From: STC-113 sp964618565
GTDB taxonomy: Bacteria; Patescibacteriota; Gracilibacteria; BD1-5; UBA2023
Reading direction: 5' to 3'
Assembly (NCBI GenBank): GCA_964618565.1
Contig: CAZUBA010000010.1
Span: 1-51,617, forward strand
DNA length: 51,617 nucleotides
Shown here: positions 42,007 through 51,617 of the stretch, in pieces
How positions within the stretch are numbered: the first letter of the stretch is position 1
Layout: each line of letters begins with the position of its first letter
The notes under the pieces: model-generated
What the model was told of the DNA's origin: nothing
Databases searched by the model: none
Seen by the model: only the letters and a program-made list of their open reading frames with translations
Translations under genes and position numbers: made by a program

Positions 42007-43140
42007 ATGAAAACTAAATTTTATCTGCTATTTATCCCAGTTATCGCTTTAGTATTAGTGTCATGCGGACAAAACATAAAAAGTAGTGTCATGCAATCTA
42101 ATGATACAAAAGAAAATATCAAGATCGGTATGTCATTGCCTTTGACTTGAGATGCTGCCAGTTATTGACTGAATGTTTTAGCATGAGCAGAGCTAGCGGT
42201 AAAAGAAGCAAATGACAACGGTTGAATAAACTGAAGGAAAATTGAGCTCGTTGTTGAGGATGACAAATGTTGACCAAAAGACGGAGTATCCGCTGTTAAT
42301 AAACTTATCAATGTTAATAATGTGGATGTTCTGGCTGGTCCTGTCTGCTCTGCTGTTGCATGACCTGCACTATCTATTCCGCAAAAGAAATGAATTCCTA
42401 CTATTATTCTAGGTTCTGCCCCAGATTTACTTAAGGCTGGAGATTATATCTATAGGACTTATCCTTCGGATTCTTTCCAAGGAAAATTTGCTGCGGATTT
42501 GATATATAACAATTTCTGAAAGAAAAAAATTGCTGTCATATATGTGAAAAATGATTGGGGGCAAGGAATCAAACAAGTATTCGTAGACAAATATAAATCA
42601 AATGGATGAGAAATCGTATATGAAGACTGAGTACTGCAAGATACAAAAGATTTAAGGACAATGATGTCAAAGGTAAAAGAATCTTGAGCAGAAGCACTTT
42701 ACTTCGTTGTCTATCCGGGGACTGGAGTTGCCTGAATCAAACAAGCTCATGATTTATGACTCAATATACCGATAATAGGTTGAGACGCATTCATAGGTGA
42801 TGAGGTTGTGAAAAGTTGAGTTGCTGATGGCATTATCCTTACTGTATGACACATGAATAATCCAGATGAATTCAAGGCTAAAATCAATAAATTACCTTGA
42901 AAGGAAAAAATGGATGTAAATGTTCTAGCTCCATTCTGATATGATATAATCAATGTATTCGTTGGTGCACTAAAAGAAGCCGGTTCAACAGATTGAAATG
43001 CGGTGAGAGAAGCTCTAAAGAAAACAAATATTGATTGAGTGGCTACACCTAAAATCGAATTCACTAGTGACAGAGAATTAAAAGAAGTGAACTTTGATAT
43101 AAAAATCATAAAAGACAAACAAGCTATAGATTATAAATAA
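42007..43140 (+). CDS. livK: branched-chain amino acid type ABC importer, substrate-binding lipoprotein
   Basis: 377 residues. The start at 42007 gives a lipoprotein signal (MKTKFYLLFIPVIALVLVSC) with lipobox VSC; the longer upstream frame would bury it. The mature protein has the type I periplasmic-binding fold: IKIGMSLPLTGDAASYGLNVLAGAELAV, GGINGRKIELVVEDD, VLAGPVCSAVA, IIGGDAFIGDEV. It captures an amino acid or small ligand outside the membrane and delivers it to the permeases encoded next. Leu/Ile/Val is only the family default. First gene of livK-H-M-G-F. Confidence 0.9.
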
Positions 43141-43153
43141 TCATTTAAATACA

Positions 43154-44014
43154 ATGTTTACCCAAGTAGTCATAAATAGCATAATCACTTCATCGATATA
43201 TATGCTCGTGGCGCTATGATTCTACATGACATATTCCGTTTCCAAGTTCTTTAATATAGCCCATTGAGCCTTATTGATGATTTGATGATATGCTTTTTAT
43301 CATATCACAAAATCTCTTGGATTGAATCCGTATTTTTGAGTTATAGCATCAATGTTGCTGACATGACTTTTGGGTTACTCATTTGAAAAATTTGTGTTCT
43401 CAAAAATCAGACTTAACAGATCTTCTAACCTGACTGCCATAATAGCCTCTCTATGAATCCTTTCGATGACAGAAGCACTGATAGTCATGAAATTCTGAAG
43501 TCAATTTGAGCTACTCCCGCAGGATATAATCCGGCAAGAAAATTTTAATATATTCTGATGAGTTATGACATTGACTCAAATCATAATCTTAATCACATGA
43601 ACTGTAATCGGGATTGCACTTTACTATATCTTAAAAAAGACAACTTACGGAAAGGCTCTCAGGGCGATAAACGATAGTGAAGAGATGGCAAAGATAATCT
43701 GAATAAACACAAAAAAAATCATAGGATATACCTTTTTTTTGGGATCATCAATAGCTTGATTGGCTTGAATACTTATTTGACTCGATACATGAATAGAACC
43801 GAAAATGTGAATGTGATACCTTTTAAAATGAATAATCGCATGCATAATATGAGGAATGTGAAACATCTATTGAGCCATTGTATGATCTTTTTTCCTATGA
43901 TTCATAGAAAACTTCTGAATCTGGCAATTCTCATGAGAATGGCGAGACGCGATATCCTTTGGTGTTTTGATAATTTTCCTTCTTTTAAAGCCTAAAGGCA
44001 TAATAAAAAACTAA
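43154..44014 (+). CDS. livH: ABC importer permease, LivH type
   Basis: 286 residues, mostly membrane helices. Family motifs: YMTYSVSKFFNIAHGALLMIGGY near the N-terminus and YGKALRAINDSEEMAKIIGI, the cytoplasmic loop that contacts the ATPase. Late GGMGNIYGAIVGSFFLGFIEN is also typical. Many glycines are TGA. Starts 13 bases after livK and is followed by livM after 10. Confidence 0.9.
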
Positions 44015-44024
44015 TTTTTTGATT

Positions 44025-44891
44025 ATGGACTATTTTGTACACATAGCAATATTCATTTGAATCTACACCATTTTGAGTCTGGGCTTGAATCTTGTTATCT
44101 GATATGCATGACTATTAAATGTGACCCAAGCTGCATTCTATGGGATTTGAGCTTATATAACTGCGATACTTACTTCAAGATATCAAATGAATTTCTTTGT
44201 GGCAATGCTTGTCGGGGTTTTGGTCTGCTCTGTTTTGAGTTATCTCATATGAATAGTCTTAAGTAAGTTTTCTTGAGATTTTTATGCCCTAGGCTCTATC
44301 TGATTCAATTTCATAGTATTCTCAATTCTATTGAATCTGGAATCTATTACAAACGGATCACTTGGAATAAGGTGAATCTCAAAACCGCAATTATTCTTCA
44401 TCGATTTCTCTCCAAACTCATATTTCTTAATACTAGTGATAGCAATTACAGCACTTCTTTATCTGTTCAGCAAGTATATCGTTAATTCATCATACTGAAG
44501 AGTCCTTAAATCAATAAGAGAGGATGAGGAAGCGATTCGTGCATTCTGATATGATACGTTATATTTCAAGCTCTCCATATTCATCATCTGAGCATGATTC
44601 GCATCGATTGCAGGCTCGCTTTTTGCTTCATATATGACTTTTATCGATCCGACAAGCTTTACGATTCACGAGTCTATATTTATGTTAACGATAGTTATTC
44701 TGGGGTGACTTGCGAATCTCAAATGATCTGTCCTGTGAGCCGTAATTCTTATAATTCTTCCTGAGGTATTAAGATTCATTTGAATGCCTGAAGAGATTGC
44801 AGCTCAATCAAGGCAGCTAATGTATGGTTTAGTATTGGTTCTGCTTATGCTTTATAGACCGCAATGACTTATTTGAGAATATAAACTGTAA
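44025..44891 (+). CDS. livM: ABC importer permease, LivM type
   Basis: 288 residues. YTILSLGLNLVIGYAGLLNV, QAAFYGIGAYITAILTS and the ATPase-contact loop GRVLKSIREDEEAIRAFGYD are diagnostic for LivM. The end, LLMLYRPQGLIGEYKL, is the normal family C-terminus. Pairs with LivH to form the channel. About 100 bases separate it from livG. Confidence 0.9.
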
Positions 44892-44998
44892 TTCTTGTCA
44901 ATTTCAATTTTGTTCTCAAATATATTTCTTTACCCTCCATAACTTCAGCTTCTCGTGAGAAATCAATCATAAATATTTATTTTAAAATATATTCTGCT

Positions 44999-45733
44999 AT
45001 GAATGCAATAGAAACATTCAACTTAACAAAAAGATTCAACGGTATCAAATGACTTGATGGGCTTTCGGTATGCATAGAGTCTGGAAAGATAACAAGCATA
45101 ATATGACCTAATTGATCAGGTAAATCAACCTTAGTAAATGTTCTAACTTGAATTACAGATATCACAAGCTGACATGTGATATTGGATAAAAACAAAACAT
45201 TAGTGAAAATAAAATCAGTTGAAAATCTTCAACATTCCATTACACGCACATTTCAGGAATCAAGATTATTTAATCAGATGACAGTGCTGGATAATCTGAT
45301 AGTGACACTGACAAAGAGAAATTTTCTTAAAAGCTTTTTTGAGAATCCCAACAAAAAATATTCAAAGAAAGCAGAGGAAATACTGTTGAGAGTTAATTTA
45401 TTTGAGAAAAAAGATGAACTTGCAAATAATCTTTCTTACTGACAAAGGAAACTTCTAGAGATAGCGAGGATAATCAGTATGGACACAAAAATCATATTCT
45501 TAGATGAGCCTTTTGCCTGACTGTTCCCAGAAATCATAAAAATAATAGTTTCTATAATAAAGAAACTGAAAGAAGAGTGAAAAACAATAGTCCTAATTGA
45601 GCATAATATGGATCTCATACGGCAATTATCCGACAAGGTAATAGTGCTAGACGGCGGTAAATTATTGGCAGAATGACTACCCTGAGAGGTACTGAGCAGA
45701 AAGGATGTGATGGAAGCATATCTGGGAGAGTAG
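44999..45733 (+). CDS. livG: ABC importer ATPase, LivG type
   Basis: 244 residues. Walker A GPNGSGKST, Q loop RTFQESRLFNQMTVLDNL (typical LivG), signature LSYGQRKLLEIARI, Walker B IIFLDEPFAGL and switch His in LIEHNMDLI. The signature reads SYGQ, a common LivG variant of SGGQ. Energises uptake with LivF. Confidence 0.93.
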
Positions 45734-46040
45734 GAGAGAAAAAAAGAGTTAAAGATTGAAAGATTGAAAGATTGAAAGATAGAAAGATTGAAAGATAGAA
45801 AGAGTTAAAGAGTTAAAGAGTTAAAGAGTTAAAGAGTTAAAGAAAAATACATAAACCAATACATCTCTTCATCTTTACATCTCTTCATCTCTTCATCTTT
45901 ACATCTCTTCATCTCCCCATCTTCTCTTCATCTCTAAATCTCTAAATCTCTAAATCTCTAAATCTTTCCATCTTCTCTTCATGTTTCCATCTCTAAATCT
46001 TTCCATCTCTTCATCTCTAAATCTTTACAAACTTTAACAA
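45734..46040. repeat. simple-repeat tract between livG and livF
   Basis: Gene-free. The left half repeats GATTGAAA / GATAGAAA and then AGAGTTAA at least five times. The right half repeats ATCTCTTCATC / ATCTTTAC / ATCTCTAA many times. Left is purine-rich, right pyrimidine-rich and roughly complementary, so a long imperfect hairpin is possible in the livG-livF transcript. Confidence 0.85.
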
Positions 46041-46757
46041 ATGAAAACAATATTAGAATTAAAAGACATAACTGTGGAATACGGATGAGTAAAGGCTTTG
46101 GACAATGCATCCATAGAGCTTAAAGAGGGGGAGGTAGTAGCTCTGATGTGACCAAACGGAGCAGGAAAATCTACAATCTTAAAATCCATTTTCTGACTCA
46201 CTCCGATCACTTCTTGAAAAGTATTTTTGGATTCATCAGAACTTGAGCCTATTTCTCACGAGATTATAGGACGCTGAGTAGTATTTGTTCCTCAAGGGAA
46301 AAGAGTTTTCGACAACTTGAGCATTAGAGAGAATCTGGAACTTTGAGCTTATTCGCTTAAAAACAAAAAAGACTTGAAAAATAAGATCGATGAGCTATAT
46401 GAGAGTTTTCCTATCTTAAAAGAAAGATCAAAATATTTGGCGCAGACGCTTTCTGGCTGACAGCAGCAGATGCTTGCACTGGCGAGATGACTAATGGCAG
46501 AACCAAGGATTTTATTGCTTGATGAACCGTCATTATGATTATCTCCTAAGATGGTAAAAGAGGTTTTTGAAGTCATAAAGCACATAAATGAAAAGTTCAA
46601 TACATCAATCCTTGTGGTTGAGCACAATATAAAATCTCTTCTGAATATTGTGGACAGGGTTTATGTTTTGGATAAATGAAAAGTCGTACTGAATGATTCG
46701 CCTGGAAAAATCATAAGCTGAGATGAATTGAATAAGATATTTTTAGGCAAGGAATAA
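46041..46757 (+). CDS. livF: ABC importer ATPase, LivF type
   Basis: 238 residues. Walker A GPNGAGKST, VPQGKRVFDNLSIRENLELG (Q loop, LivF type), signature LSGGQQQMLALARGL, Walker B ILLLDEPSLGLSP and switch His in VVEHNIKSLL. It completes the five-gene importer; the two ATPases form a heterodimer. Confidence 0.94.
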
Positions 46758-46774
46758 TTTTCTTGATAAATAGA

Positions 46775-46881
46775 CATGATAGGAGTTGTGACAAGTGCGA
46801 AGCAGAAATAAAAACACTTATTCACCAGAAAGGAGCGTGATGATTTATTGAAAAAACTATTATGATAAGGCTCTGATTTAA
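46775..46881 (+). pseudogene. relic of an array C-terminal ribbon
   Basis: HDRSCDKCEAEIKT matches the last ribbon of the Cys-rich family (compare DRSCDKCGISIKTTYS in copy 1). A one-base loss then shifts the frame; in the other frame it continues TYSPERSVMIY, KNYYDKALI and ends TAA, as in the family. No upstream part of the protein is left: it begins 18 bases after the livF stop. Confidence 0.85.
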
Positions 46882-46902
46882 AATACTACTTGAAAAAAAT
46901 GT

Positions 46903-46939
46903 AAAAAAGCTATAATCCCACCAGTTTTATAGCTTTTTT
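46903..46939 (+). terminator. terminator after livF and the relic
   Basis: AAAAAAGCTATAA / TTATAGCTTTTTT, a perfect 13-bp stem with T-run. Confidence 0.9.
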
Positions 46940-46945
46940 TATCCG

Positions 46946-47536
46946 ATGCCGAATTTATACGATAGACTCATCATACCTGAAGAGAACAGATTGACTTCAA
47001 TCAGAAAGGAAGAAGCAGAATTCCTATATGATTTCCTTAAAGATAAAGATATAAAGTCATCATTGGAGGTCTGACTCGCATATTGATGTTCCACTTGTCA
47101 TATAATTTCTGCGACTGATGCTCTGCATTACGCTATAGATCCTTATCAGGATGATTACGGTAATATATGACTCAAGAACGTAAGAGATTCCTGACTTTCC
47201 GATAAATTGATCTTCGTCAAGGAGCTCTCTCACAATGCTCTGCCGAAGCTATCAGAAGAATGACTGGAGCTGGATTTTGCTTTTATAGACTGATGACATA
47301 AATTCGATGATATATTCATAGATTTTTATTATATCGATCTGATGCTCGTACAATGATGATACGTTCTTTTCCATGATAATTGGATGAAATCAACTAAATT
47401 CAATATTTCATGGATACTCAACAATAAGCCTAATTATACTTTGATGGAAACCAATATAGATAATCTGGTTTTATTGAAGAAAGATTGAGTCGATAATAGG
47501 CTATGGTCGCATTTTGAAGATTTCTCAATAATTTAG
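46946..47536 (+). CDS. class I SAM-dependent methyltransferase (Methyltransf_24 type)
   Basis: 196 residues. SLEVGLAYGCSTCHIISATD is the SAM-binding motif I; HYAIDPYQDDYG is the acidic second strand; LDFAFIDGGHKFDDIFIDFYYI and LVQGGYVLFHDNW are typical of this class, which includes O-methyltransferases of sugars and small molecules. Two TGA glycines form the GGH motif. The ATG starts 7 bases after the terminator stem, so its promoter is probably upstream of or overlaps it. Its 3' end overlaps the convergent regulator by 4 bases. Confidence 0.85.
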
Positions 47537-48285
47537 ACAACAAAATTAGTCGCTCCGAGCCAAGCTAGGTTAAATATCGCCCTTTGTGAATTTGCATAAG
47601 CTCGGCTTTCTATCCTTATTGCAATTATCTCTCAATTCATAATTGAGATCATTCAAACAATCTTATCTGTTATGAAGACATCATATTCAAAAGGAAATTC
47701 ATTTTGATTTATAAACACGTAATTAATTGTTTTGTTTTGAGATTCATTATTGATCGATGTTAAATAATCGATAACGACCTGATTATACGGCAAAATTATA
47801 TTAAAATTAATTTTATTTTTTGATATTTTCTTAAAGTATGAATCAATAAGATCTTTTGAATGGTTCATAGCATTATAAAGATTCGCATAGCTTTTGATAT
47901 CTTGATATTCAAATATTTCTTTTAAGACTTCTTTCACTCAATCCATTCATTCGAAGTATTTAAAGCTTGGCTTATTCAGGCTAGTATTCTCAAGCATTTT
48001 CAATCATGGCAATATATTTTCAGCTATATTCAATTTTTCTTTGTATACATTTACGATTTTTTCAGGTTTTTCCGGGAGAAAAAATTTGATTTTATTCTTT
48101 ATCACAAATTGGATCAGTCATTTTTCTTTAAGTAGTTCAAGGGTATAATAAAGGCTTACCCTTTCTATTTTGGTATCCTTGGAAAGTTGGCTTACATAAT
48201 TTCAGCTGGATCTGAGAAGAGAAATATAGACTTTTATCTCATTTTGAGAAAATCATAAAAATGATAACTGTTCTTCAAGAATCAT
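47533..48285 (-). CDS. TrmB-like transcriptional regulator
   Basis: 250 residues. Winged helix LGFSQNEIKVYISLLRSSGN, SQLSKDTKIERVSLYYTLELLKEKGLIQ, then linker ENILPGLKMLENTSL. The C-terminal half, DSYFKKISKNKINFNIILPY and YDVFITDKIVGMISIM, matches the effector half of TrmB-type regulators. It diverges from array copy 11, as the 18.3-kb relative diverges from copy 1. The ATG at 48285 is the first in the frame. Confidence 0.8.
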
Positions 48286-48435
48286 AAAAAAATGCTTAGT
48301 TGTAAAATTTTTTCAACAGTATTATTATAAGCATAAAGGCTTTATAAAACAAATAATAATTTTAAAACAAATTAAATTTTAATTATTTATAATAAAGTTC
48401 ATAATATTGACAAGTTAATATTTTAATTAATTCTT

Positions 48436-50190
48436 ATGGAACAAGAAAAGATTATTGAAACAAAAACTTGCAAATTATGCTCTGTATCATTTGATATCAC
48501 AGACAAGGATCTGGAATTTTATAACAAGGTCTCCCCTGTTTTCAATTCTGAGAAATATTCAATTCCAGCTCCGACTCTTTGTCCGGATTGCAGGCAACAA
48601 AGGCGGTTATCATTCAGGAATGAGAGAAAATTATACCATAGGAAATGTGATCTTACATGAAAACAGATAATTTCAGTCTATTCCCCGGACAAGCCGTTTA
48701 AGGTATACGAGCAGGCGGAATGGTGGTCTGATAAGTGGGATCCCAAGGATTATTCCAGGGATTTTGATTTCTCAAAAGGATTCTTTGAACAATTCGCGGA
48801 GCTGCAATTGGATGTTCCTCGAGTAAGCCTTTATGTGGATGATACTTGTACGAATTGCGATTTCACGAATCAGGTGAGCCATTGTAAGGATTGATATCTT
48901 ATAATAAGCTGTTCAAGCACGGAAAGATGCATGTACTCAAAAAGAGTCAATGATTCCGAGGATTGTGTGGATTGCTTTTTCGGGATAAAAAGCCGAGTTT
49001 GCTATGAATGTTCAGGAGTTCTCGGATGCAATAATTGCTTTTATGTGACAAAATCCATAAGCTGCAGCTACAGCAGTTTTCTGCATAATTGCGAATGATG
49101 CAGCAATTGCTTCTTTTGTGTGAACCTGACAAATAAATCCTACTGCATCTATAATAAAGAATATCCGAAAGACGAGTACGAAATGAAAATAAAAGAAATT
49201 TTAAGCAAAAGGAACATAAATGATTTCCGCGATGAATTCAATAAATTCAAACTTGGTTTTCCAAACAAGAATCTGGATGTGAAAAATGTCGAAAATGTAA
49301 TAGGAAACAATGTTCAGAATGCAAAAGATTCATATCTTGTATTCGATGCGACCAATATCGAAAATATAAAATTCTGACAATTCGTTCAGGATTCGGTTGA
49401 TTTGTATGATGCGGATTATGTCTGTTGCAATTCTACCCTATCATATGAGGTTGTATCTGGTTGAATTGATATGTATAATTGCCTTTTTTGAATTGATATT
49501 TGGCCAGTTGTGAATAATCTGATATATTGTGATGCCTGCAACACGAATTCCTCATATCTCTTCGGTTGTATAGGTCTCAGAAATGCGAAATATTGCATAC
49601 TCAATAAGCAATATACAAAAGAGCAGTACGAGGAGCTCGTCCCAAAAATCATAGAGCAAATGAAGGAGAATAAGGAGTGGTGAGAATTCTTTCCATCTTC
49701 ATTAAGCCCTTTCTGATATAATGAAACCATTGCCAATGATTATTATCCTATTGAACGTAGAGACGCGATTAATCACGCTTCTACAGATGGCAAAGCCATC
49801 TTCAAATGGTCCGACTATGAAAAGCAGAACTGATACGAGTGAGAATATTATACTCCTCTGCAGATATCAGAATATAAGGAGGAGAGTGTCTGAAAGGAAT
49901 TGGCCTTTAAAAATACAACTGAGTTACTGAGATGAATAATGAAGTGTGAAATAAGCTCAAAACCCTTCAGGATAATAAAACAAGAATTGGAGTTCTACAT
50001 AAAGCATAATCTCTCAATACCAAGAAGGCATCCGGATCAGCGACATCTGGACAGAATGAGTTCTTGAGGACAAATCAAATTATTCGACAGGACATGTGAT
50101 AAATGCAATAAGCCAATAAAGACCGTCTATTCTCCCGAAAAACCTGAAATAGTATATTGCGAAGAATGCTATGCGAAGGTAGTTTATTAA
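48436..50190 (+). CDS. Cys-rich zinc-ribbon/repeat protein, array copy 11
   Basis: 584 residues, first gene of the second block. The N-terminus nearly repeats copy 12 (MEQEKIIETKTCKLCS); compact ribbon PVFNSEKYSIPAPTLCPDC. The first segment has GCNNCFYVTKSISCSYSSF; the second ends NTNSSYLFGCIGLR. The C-terminal module is different from all others: the IPASKLP..DIPDDILNWAIEC part is replaced by NGYEGEYYTPLQISEYKEES, AFKNTTELLRGIMKCEISS, rejoining the family at KPFRIIKQELEFY. Final ribbon CDKC...CEEC. Confidence 0.85.
49757..49784. repeat. decayed 28-bp palindrome in copy 11
   Basis: Left arm and core intact, right arm with three changes (ACGCTTCTAC). Protein NRVST becomes NHAST. Confidence 0.9.
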
Positions 50191-50209
50191 AAATTTTAAT
50201 GAAATCATT

Positions 50210-51617
50210 ATGGAACAAGAAAGGATTATTGAAACGAAGACTTGCAAATTATGCTCTGCGTCATTTGATATTACAGACAGGGATATTGAATTTTATAATA
50301 AGGTCTCTCCTGTTTTTCAAAAGAACTGAGAGAGCAGAGCTGAGAACTGAGAGAAAAGAGGCATTATTGATTTATGAGAATGAAGATTTAAATATCTCAT
50401 TCCAATACCCACTCTTTGCCCTGAGTGCAGACAGCAAAGGAGATTGTCATTCAGGAATGAGCGTAAACTATATCACAGGAAATGTGATCTTACCTGAAGG
50501 CAGATCATCTCAATCTATTCTCCGGATAAGCCTAATACGATTTACGAGCAAAGCGAGTGGTGGTCTGATAAATGGAACCCGCTGGATTTTTGACAAGACT
50601 TTGATTTCAGTAAAAGTTTCTTTAAGCAATTTGAAGAGCTGGGATTAAGGACCCCAAAAATGTCACTTGTTCTTCTGAATGTAGAAAATAGCGACTACAA
50701 TAACCAATCATGAAAATTAAAGGATTCTTACTTGCTAGTTAATTCAAACAGATCTGAGAGATCATTCTATTGAAAATGAGTCAATGATTCGACAGATTGT
50801 ACGGATTGCATGAAAATCTATAACTGCCAGAATTGCTATGAATGTATAAATTGCTATGATTGCTTCAAATTAACATACTCAATAAATAGTCATTCCTGCT
50901 CTAATTCGCATTATCTTTCCAATTGCACGGATTGTACGGATTGCTTCTGATGTATAGGGATGAAACATACAAAATATTCTATTTTCAATATCACTTATTC
51001 TCAAGATGAGTATCTGGATAAAATCAAAGATCTGTCCAAATTAAAAAAGGAAAAATTGAATGAAATCATTGCGGATCATTATGCAAAGTTTCCAAAAATG
51101 TCTCTACATATAGAGAGCAGTGAGGATTCTGTATGAGATTATATAACAGGATGCAAAAATTCAAATCATGTTTATGATATCAAGAATTGCATTGATGTTA
51201 AATTTTCATCTGACATAGTAAATTCACAAAACGTCTATGATATCAATTATTTCGGCTTCTGATTAAACAGTTCATATGACTCCGTAACTGTCTGAATGCA
51301 CAGCTCCAAAATCTTGTTTTCTGCCGATATCTGAGATAATTCCTTGAATGTGTCATACTGCATCGAATGCTTTTCAATCAAAGATTGTTTCGGTTGCATA
51401 TGACTTCATAACTCTCAATACTGCATCCTCAATAAACAATATTCAAAAGAGAATTATGAGTTGTTTGTCCCGAAAATAATAGATCATATGAGGAAGACGG
51501 GTGAATGGTGAGAATTTTTCCCTTCTTCAATCTCGCCATTCTGATACAATGAAACATTGGCAATGGAAAATTATCCGATTGAACGTAGAGACGCGATTAA
51601 TCGCGTCTCTACCGATG
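50210..51617 (+). CDS. Cys-rich zinc-ribbon/repeat protein, array copy 12 (cut by window end)
   Basis: 469 residues visible; the C-terminal module lies beyond the window. The first ribbon carries the same purine-rich insert as copy 1 (residues about 33-62, NGESRAENGEKRGIIDLGEG). First segment CQNCYECINCYDCFKLTY, CTDCTDCFGC; spacer with DSVGDYITGCKNSNHVYD; second segment ending CFSIKDCFGCIGLHNSQYCILN. Starts 19 bases after copy 11. Confidence 0.85.
51585..51612. repeat. 28-bp palindrome in copy 12
   Basis: Perfect, GATTAATC core, five bases before the window end. Confidence 0.95.

Noticed and set aside
20794..51612. CRISPR-like array of repeats
   Set aside because: The palindromes are spaced about 1.7 kb apart, lie inside coding sequence and have no short unique spacers or cas genes.
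20794..51612. Palindromes as intrinsic terminators
   Set aside because: They lack a following T-run and lie about 400 bases before the end of each gene, in frame.
19410..51617. Array copies as multiple pseudogenes broken by stop codons
   Set aside because: All interruptions are TGA, and they fall at Gly-compatible positions also used in obg, pilB and yvcK. Only copy 10's tail and the 46.8-kb relic contain genuine disruption.

Overview
The window reads as one coherent stretch of genome only if UGA is sense and means glycine. Under that code (translation table 25) about 40 genes open into full-length proteins, and in-frame TGA falls on invariant glycines: the Walker A loop of the pilus ATPase, the Gly-rich fold of Obg, and the start of YvcK. 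Together with low GC by eye, this points to the Absconditabacteria (SR1) or Gracilibacteria branch of the Candidate Phyla Radiation. All coordinates here use TGA=Gly with TAA/TAG as stops; standard-code ORFs in the window are mostly fragments or shadows.

Layout. 1-7.4 kb: cell wall and surface genes, namely the 5' part of a prepilin, a class B penicillin-binding protein translationally coupled to a reduced PriA-like protein (both minus), then a plus-strand run of two pilin-like genes, yvcK, a membrane protein, and a small acidic protein (minus). 7.4-9.1 kb: a two-TM VirB2-like protein and rpsF-ssb-rpsR. 9.1-12.5 kb: one 1132-residue minus-strand surface protein with a prepilin N-terminus, a Cys-rich middle and LamG-like C-terminal domains. 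12.7-19.1 kb: pilB-type ATPase, two small proteins, rpmG, obg, a GHKL ATPase, HU, an orphan ORF and a TrmB-type regulator.

19.4-38.0 kb and 48.4 kb to the end: an array of at least twelve paralogous cysteine-rich proteins of 530-600 residues. They share an N-terminal zinc-ribbon-like module, two variable central segments full of NC-x-x-C-type motifs, a highly conserved C-terminal module and a C-terminal four-Cys ribbon. Ten copies sit head to tail on the plus strand with mostly very short gaps, interrupted by one unrelated gene; two more follow the liv locus. This is the standout of the window. Ten of the twelve carry, at the same codons, a 28-bp palindrome translated in frame. Four carry a second, GC-rich palindrome inside the N-terminal ribbon, and two carry a purine-rich insert at that same second site.

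38.1-48.3 kb: a second TrmB-type regulator, a 756-residue protein of unknown function, a GNAT acetyltransferase, a complete branched-chain amino acid type ABC importer (livK-H-M-G-F), a frameshifted relic of an array C-terminus, a methyltransferase and a third TrmB-type regulator. The relic right after livF suggests the liv block lies where array copies once stood. No rRNA, tRNA or CRISPR array was recognised. Many intrinsic terminators are clear, and several promoters share a TTGC-like -35 box and TATAAT.
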